Shown piece by piece: positions 3,923 to 6,951 of a stretch of 6,951 bases of DNA; position 1 is the first letter of the stretch, and each line of letters starts with the position of its first letter. A program made the position numbers and the translations under genes. The stretch comes from Pseudomonadota bacterium. Its GTDB lineage: Bacteria; Pseudomonadota; Gammaproteobacteria; Burkholderiales; SHXO01. Below the pieces are notes generated by a model. It was given only the letters and a program-made list of their open reading frames with translations. It was not told the DNA's origin and searched no databases. The DNA is taken from the NCBI GenBank assembly GCA_023430065.1, contig JAEZCG010000060.1:1-6951 (forward strand). Direction: 5' to 3'.

Positions 3923-6701
3923 AGGCGCTTCGAGCCTTGGAAAGCAGCAATGCCCGCAGCCGATCCGGCGTCACCGGCAGGTGCGTCACGCGCACACCGG
4001 TCGCGTGGCGGATCGCGTTGGTGACCGCCGGCGCGGTGGGAATCAGGGCCGGCTCGCCCACGCCCTTGGCTCCGTAGGGGCCGAGCGGCTCGGGATCCTC
4101 GACGATGTGCACGACGATCGGCGGCACATCACCCACGGTCGGGATCAGATAGTCGTGCAGGTTGTCGGTCTGGCCGACGAGGTACTCCTCCATCAATGCC
4201 ATGCCGATGCCCTGCGCGATGCCGCCGTTGATCTGACCCTCGACCTGGGTGGGGTTGATCGCGCGTCCCACGTCGTGGGCCGCTTCGATGTACAGCACGC
4301 GCACGGTCCCCAATTCCAGGTCCACTTCCACTTCCGCGAACTGCGCGCCGAAGCCGTAGGTCGCGTAGGGCACACCCTGTCCGTCGGTGTCGAGCGGCGT
4401 GGTGGGAGGATCGAAGCTGCCCTCGCCCAGCGCGATGTTGCCATCGACGTCAGCGGCCAGCTCCTCGAGGTCGGCCGACCACGTCTGTCCGGGCGCGTGC
4501 GCAAGCAGCCGGGTGCCTGCCACCTGCAACTCGGCATCGGCCGATGCGCCGAGCAACGCCAGCAATCTCGTGCGCAATGCGCCGCCGGCGAGGCGCGCGG
4601 CGTTGCCGGACACGAAGGTCTGGCGAGAGGCCGAGGACTTTCCGGCGTCTGCGGTGCGGTCCGTGTCGCCCGTCACCTGATCGAAGAGCTCCACGGGCAG
4701 GCCGAGTGCGTCGGCACAGATCTGCGGCAACACGGTACTGGAGCCCTGTCCGATGTCCATCGCGCCGTTGTACAGCACGACGCGTCCGTTGCGACGCAGG
4801 CCGACACGCATCGTCGAGGGATTGGCGATGACGGTGTTGCCGATGCCGTACCACATGCACGCGATGCCCGCGCCACGGCGGCGGGGACCGGTGGCGGCGG
4901 CATTGAACGTTTGAACACGCGCACGCGCGGCGCGCCAGCCGGGCAGCAGCCGGGCCAAGCACTCGGCCAGGCCGGCGCTGGCGTGCAGGACCTGGCCGGT
5001 CGCGGTAGCCTGCCCGGCCCGGATCGCATTGCGCATCCGGAACTCCAGCGGATCGAGGCCGCACGACTGCGCCAGCTCGTCGACGAGCGTCTCGTGCGCG
5101 AACGTCGATTGCGGCACGCCGAAGCCGCGAAACGCTCCGCCGACGGGTCCGTTGGTGTAGACGGCGCGCGTGACCGCGCGCACGTTGGCAACGGCATAAG
5201 GCCCACAGGCATGGATCGGAACGCGGTTGGCGACGGTGCTACCCCACGACGCATAGGCTCCGGTGTCGAAATCGCCCTGGAAATCCGCGGCAACGAGCCG
5301 CCCGGCCGCATCGCACCCGAAGCGCGCACGCATGCGGGCCGGATGCCGCTTGGTCGTGGCGCGCATCGACTCGGGCCGCGAGTACACGGCGCGCACGGGC
5401 TGTTTCAGTTTCCACGCCGCAACCGCCAGAAGGGGCTGGATGGACAGGTCGAGCTTGCCGCCGAACCCGCCGCCGATGGCCGATGGCACGATGTGTACAC
5501 GATCCGGTTCGATCCCGAGGACGCGCGCGATCTCGTCGCGATCCATGTAGGGAGTCTGGGTGCAGGCGAATACGCGCAGGCGGTCGCGGCCGTCGGGCAT
5601 CGGAATGCGAATCGCGTAGCCCGCCTCGGGCTCGATGTAGGCGTGCTCCACGTGGCTGGTGGTGAACTCGCCCTCGGTCACGAAAACGGCCGTATCCAAC
5701 CCCCGGTGCACGTCGCCTTTCACCACACGCCCGCGGACCAGCACGTTGTCCGGCGCCGTGTCGTGCAGCGGGGCAGCGGTTGCGGCAAGCCCCCGCTCGA
5801 TGCCGAGTGCCGGCTCTTCGACCTCCCAGTCGATCGGCACATCCTCGTCCCGCACCGCAGTCACGGCCTCCAGCGTCCCCACCAGCGCCAGCACGGCTTC
5901 ACCGACGAAGCGCACGCGCCCATCCGCCAGCACCGGCTGGTCCCGGTCGCTGTCGAAGATGCCGAAGGCGTTGCAGGCGACGTCTGCCGCGGTCACCACG
6001 TCCACGATGCCGGGCCGAGTCCGTGCCCAGTGATCGAGATCGCCGAGGGTGAAGCGCGCGCGCGCGTGCCCGGCGCGCACCGCCCGCAGCCACAGCGCGC
6101 CGGCCGGCGCCTCGTCGGCACCGTAGCGTTCCGCTCCGGTGAGCTTGACGGCTCCGTCGAGCTTCACCAGTCGGGCGCCGACCGCCTGGCCGCACGCAGG
6201 CGCCGGCGGGACGACCGCTTTCTTCGCCGCCGCCCGCACCGCGTCGACGATCTGCCGGTACCCGGTGCAGCGGCACAGGACACCGGCCAGGCCGTCGGCC
6301 ACGTCGGACTCCGACGGATCGGGACAGCGCGAGAGCGTGTCCGTGGCGGCCATCAACATGCCGGGGGAGCAGGCGCCGCACTGCGCGGCGCCATGCGCGA
6401 GGAAGGCCTGCTGGAGAGGATGGAGCGCTCCCCCTTCTCCGGCGAGTCCCTCGACCGTCTTCACCCGGCGTCCACGCACCTGGCCGACTGCGACCAGGCA
6501 GGCACACACCTGTTCGCCGTCGAGGAGCACGGTGCAGGCGCCGCAATCGCCGGCATCGCAGCCAACCTTGGTCCCGGTCAACTGCAGCGTATTGCGCAGC
6601 ACGTCCGACAGGCGCGCCGCCGGAGCGGCCGGCACGAAGACCGCGGTTCCGTTCAGTTCGAACTCGATGGCATGCAGCGCCACGCCGCGCCGGTCATTCA
6701 T
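3921..6701 (-). CDS. Xanthine dehydrogenase-family molybdenum hydroxylase, fused [2Fe-2S] and molybdopterin subunits
   Basis: A 926-residue cytoplasmic-type hydroxylase that inserts water-derived oxygen into an N-heterocycle or aldehyde and passes electrons through Fe-S clusters to FAD. Domains in order: plant-type [2Fe-2S] (about 10-85; C48, C53, C56, C68), [2Fe-2S]-binding helical domain (about 90-160; C108, C111, C143, C145 in CRCTGY), hammerhead domain (about 180-300), then the Moco-binding domains with GGGFGGK (410-416), AFRGFGVPQ (523-531), MDIGQGSSTV (648-657) and the catalytic Glu883 in KGVGEP. All cluster cysteines and the Glu are present. Asp649 precedes I-G-Q-G where xanthine dehydrogenases have Glu (bovine Glu802), which hints at a non-purine substrate. 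ATG 6701 is chosen for its GAGGA site 8 nt upstream and because 2Fe-2S homology starts about ten residues later; the open frame upstream lies within the FAD-subunit gene, overlapping by ATGAATGA. The partner FAD subunit is encoded immediately upstream. The substrate is probably a nicotinate-like heterocycle, inferred from the reductase. Confidence 0.93.
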   Translation of the reverse strand: MNDRRGVALHAIEFELNGTAVFVPAAPAARLSDVLRNTLQLTGTKVGCDAGDCGACTVLLDGEQVCACLVAVGQVRGRRVKTVEGLAGEGGALHPLQQAFLAHGAAQCGACSPGMLMAATDTLSRCPDPSESDVADGLAGVLCRCTGYRQIVDAVRAAAKKAVVPPAPACGQAVGARLVKLDGAVKLTGAERYGADEAPAGALWLRAVRAGHARARFTLGDLDHWARTRPGIVDVVTAADVACNAFGIFDSDRDQPVLADGRVRFVGEAVLALVGTLEAVTAVRDEDVPIDWEVEEPALGIERGLAATAAPLHDTAPDNVLVRGRVVKGDVHRGLDTAVFVTEGEFTTSHVEHAYIEPEAGYAIRIPMPDGRDRLRVFACTQTPYMDRDEIARVLGIEPDRVHIVPSAIGGGFGGKLDLSIQPLLAVAAWKLKQPVRAVYSRPESMRATTKRHPARMRARFGCDAAGRLVAADFQGDFDTGAYASWGSTVANRVPIHACGPYAVANVRAVTRAVYTNGPVGGAFRGFGVPQSTFAHETLVDELAQSCGLDPLEFRMRNAIRAGQATATGQVLHASAGLAECLARLLPGWRAARARVQTFNAAATGPRRRGAGIACMWYGIGNTVIANPSTMRVGLRRNGRVVLYNGAMDIGQGSSTVLPQICADALGLPVELFDQVTGDTDRTADAGKSSASRQTFVSGNAARLAGGALRTRLLALLGASADAELQVAGTRLLAHAPGQTWSADLEELAADVDGNIALGEGSFDPPTTPLDTDGQGVPYATYGFGAQFAEVEVDLELGTVRVLYIEAAHDVGRAINPTQVEGQINGGIAQGIGMALMEEYLVGQTDNLHDYLIPTVGDVPPIVVHIVEDPEPLGPYGAKGVGEPALIPTAPAVTNAIRHATGVRVTHLPVTPDRLRALLLSKARSA

Positions 6702-6951
6702 CGCCCAGTTCCTCGAGCGCACGGCGTACCAGTTGCAGCGTGGCATCGCGGCGATAGCCCGCCGACCCACGCACATCCGAGCGCGGGGTCAGTGTGTCCA
6801 GGTCGTCCTCGCGTGGCACGTCGCGCAGTGCGCGCACCGGGACGCCGGCGAGGCGCGCCTCGAGACCGGTCAGCCGCTGCGCGGCCTCGGCGCAGGCGCC
6901 GACTGCGATCGCCGCGCGGCTCACGCAGCCGTTCTCGTCGAGGTCGACACG
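6694..6951 (-). CDS. FAD-binding (medium) subunit of the molybdenum hydroxylase, C-terminal 85 residues
   Basis: The open frame enters from the right edge and ends at TGA 6696-6694. It has the typical C-terminal domain of CoxM/XdhB-like subunits: VSRAAIAVGACAEAAQRL, then a short linker, then SDVRGSAGYRRDATLQLVRR, corresponding to the family pattern D-x-R-G-S-A-x-Y-R-R near the C-terminus. The FAD-binding N-terminal domain is outside the window. This subunit takes electrons from the [2Fe-2S] centres of the hydroxylase and passes them to the final acceptor. The 8-bp overlap with the downstream hydroxylase start points to coupled translation and a stoichiometric complex. A GTG at 6924 could be mistaken for a start, but the conserved domain continues upstream of it. 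Confidence 0.88.
   Translation of the reverse strand, partial: RVDLDENGCVSRAAIAVGACAEAAQRLTGLEARLAGVPVRALRDVPREDDLDTLTPRSDVRGSAGYRRDATLQLVRRALEELGDE
6710..6714 (-). promoter_or_regulatory. Shine-Dalgarno GAGGA deciding the hydroxylase start
   Basis: GAGGA on the minus strand is 8 nt upstream of ATG 6701-6699 and lies inside the end of the FAD-subunit gene. It supports this start over the longer open frame beginning at 6776. Confidence 0.75.

Noticed and set aside
3767..4024. Plus-strand open frame containing MVLLCALGVLCVR twice
   Set aside because: The duplicated peptide is a direct translation of the 102-bp repeat arms, and the rest runs antisense into the hydroxylase gene. Such repeats often produce spurious hypothetical proteins.
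6702..6776. Extended N-terminus for the hydroxylase starting at 6776
   Set aside because: The extra 25 residues overlap the conserved C-terminus of the FAD subunit in another frame, and the ATG at 6701 has a good ribosome site.

Overview
The window is G+C-rich DNA with strong G/C bias at third codon positions. Every gene I can support lies on the minus strand. The fadD-like protein resembles proteobacterial FadD closely, and the intergenic repeats are built from CGCAAAG-type 9-mers like those dispersed in many proteobacterial genomes. I infer a proteobacterium, most likely beta (Burkholderiales-like) or a related group; the genus cannot be read from the sequence.

Layout in the direction of transcription (right to left): (1) the last 85 residues of a CoxM/XdhB-type FAD subunit, 6951-6694; (2) a complete 926-residue molybdenum hydroxylase in which the two-[2Fe-2S] subunit is fused to the Moco subunit, 6701-3921, overlapping the FAD subunit gene by 8 bp; (3) a 201-bp gap filled entirely by two tandem 102-bp repeat units; (4) a 6-hydroxynicotinate reductase-family Fe-S protein, 3719-2268, with a TTG start; (5) a UPF0280 protein of the ApbE (flavin transferase) superfamily, 2271-1354, overlapping the reductase by ATGA; (6) a DUF1185/PF06684 'amino acid synthesis' protein, 1343-759; (7) the N-terminal 254 residues of a FadD-type acyl-CoA ligase, 762-1, overlapping by GTGA. 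The gaps and overlaps are those of one operon, or of two transcription units split at the repeats.

Functional reading (inference): a molybdenum hydroxylase followed by a 6-hydroxynicotinate reductase-like enzyme is the logic of nicotinate fermentation in Eubacterium barkeri, where the N-heteroaromatic ring is hydroxylated and then reduced. The E. barkeri reductase carries a covalently bound flavin. The ApbE-superfamily gene translationally coupled to the reductase here is therefore a candidate dedicated flavinyltransferase. DUF1185, of unknown function with a chorismate-mutase-like fold, could act on the reduced ring or an imine/enamine product, and the ligase could activate a released acid. 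The true substrate is unknown.

Two structural oddities stand out. The repeat pair fits exactly between the hydroxylase stop codon and the reductase start codon, and each unit carries an 18-codon mini-ORF with a ribosome-binding site. The 3' end of the UPF0280 gene shows signs of a one-base frameshift.
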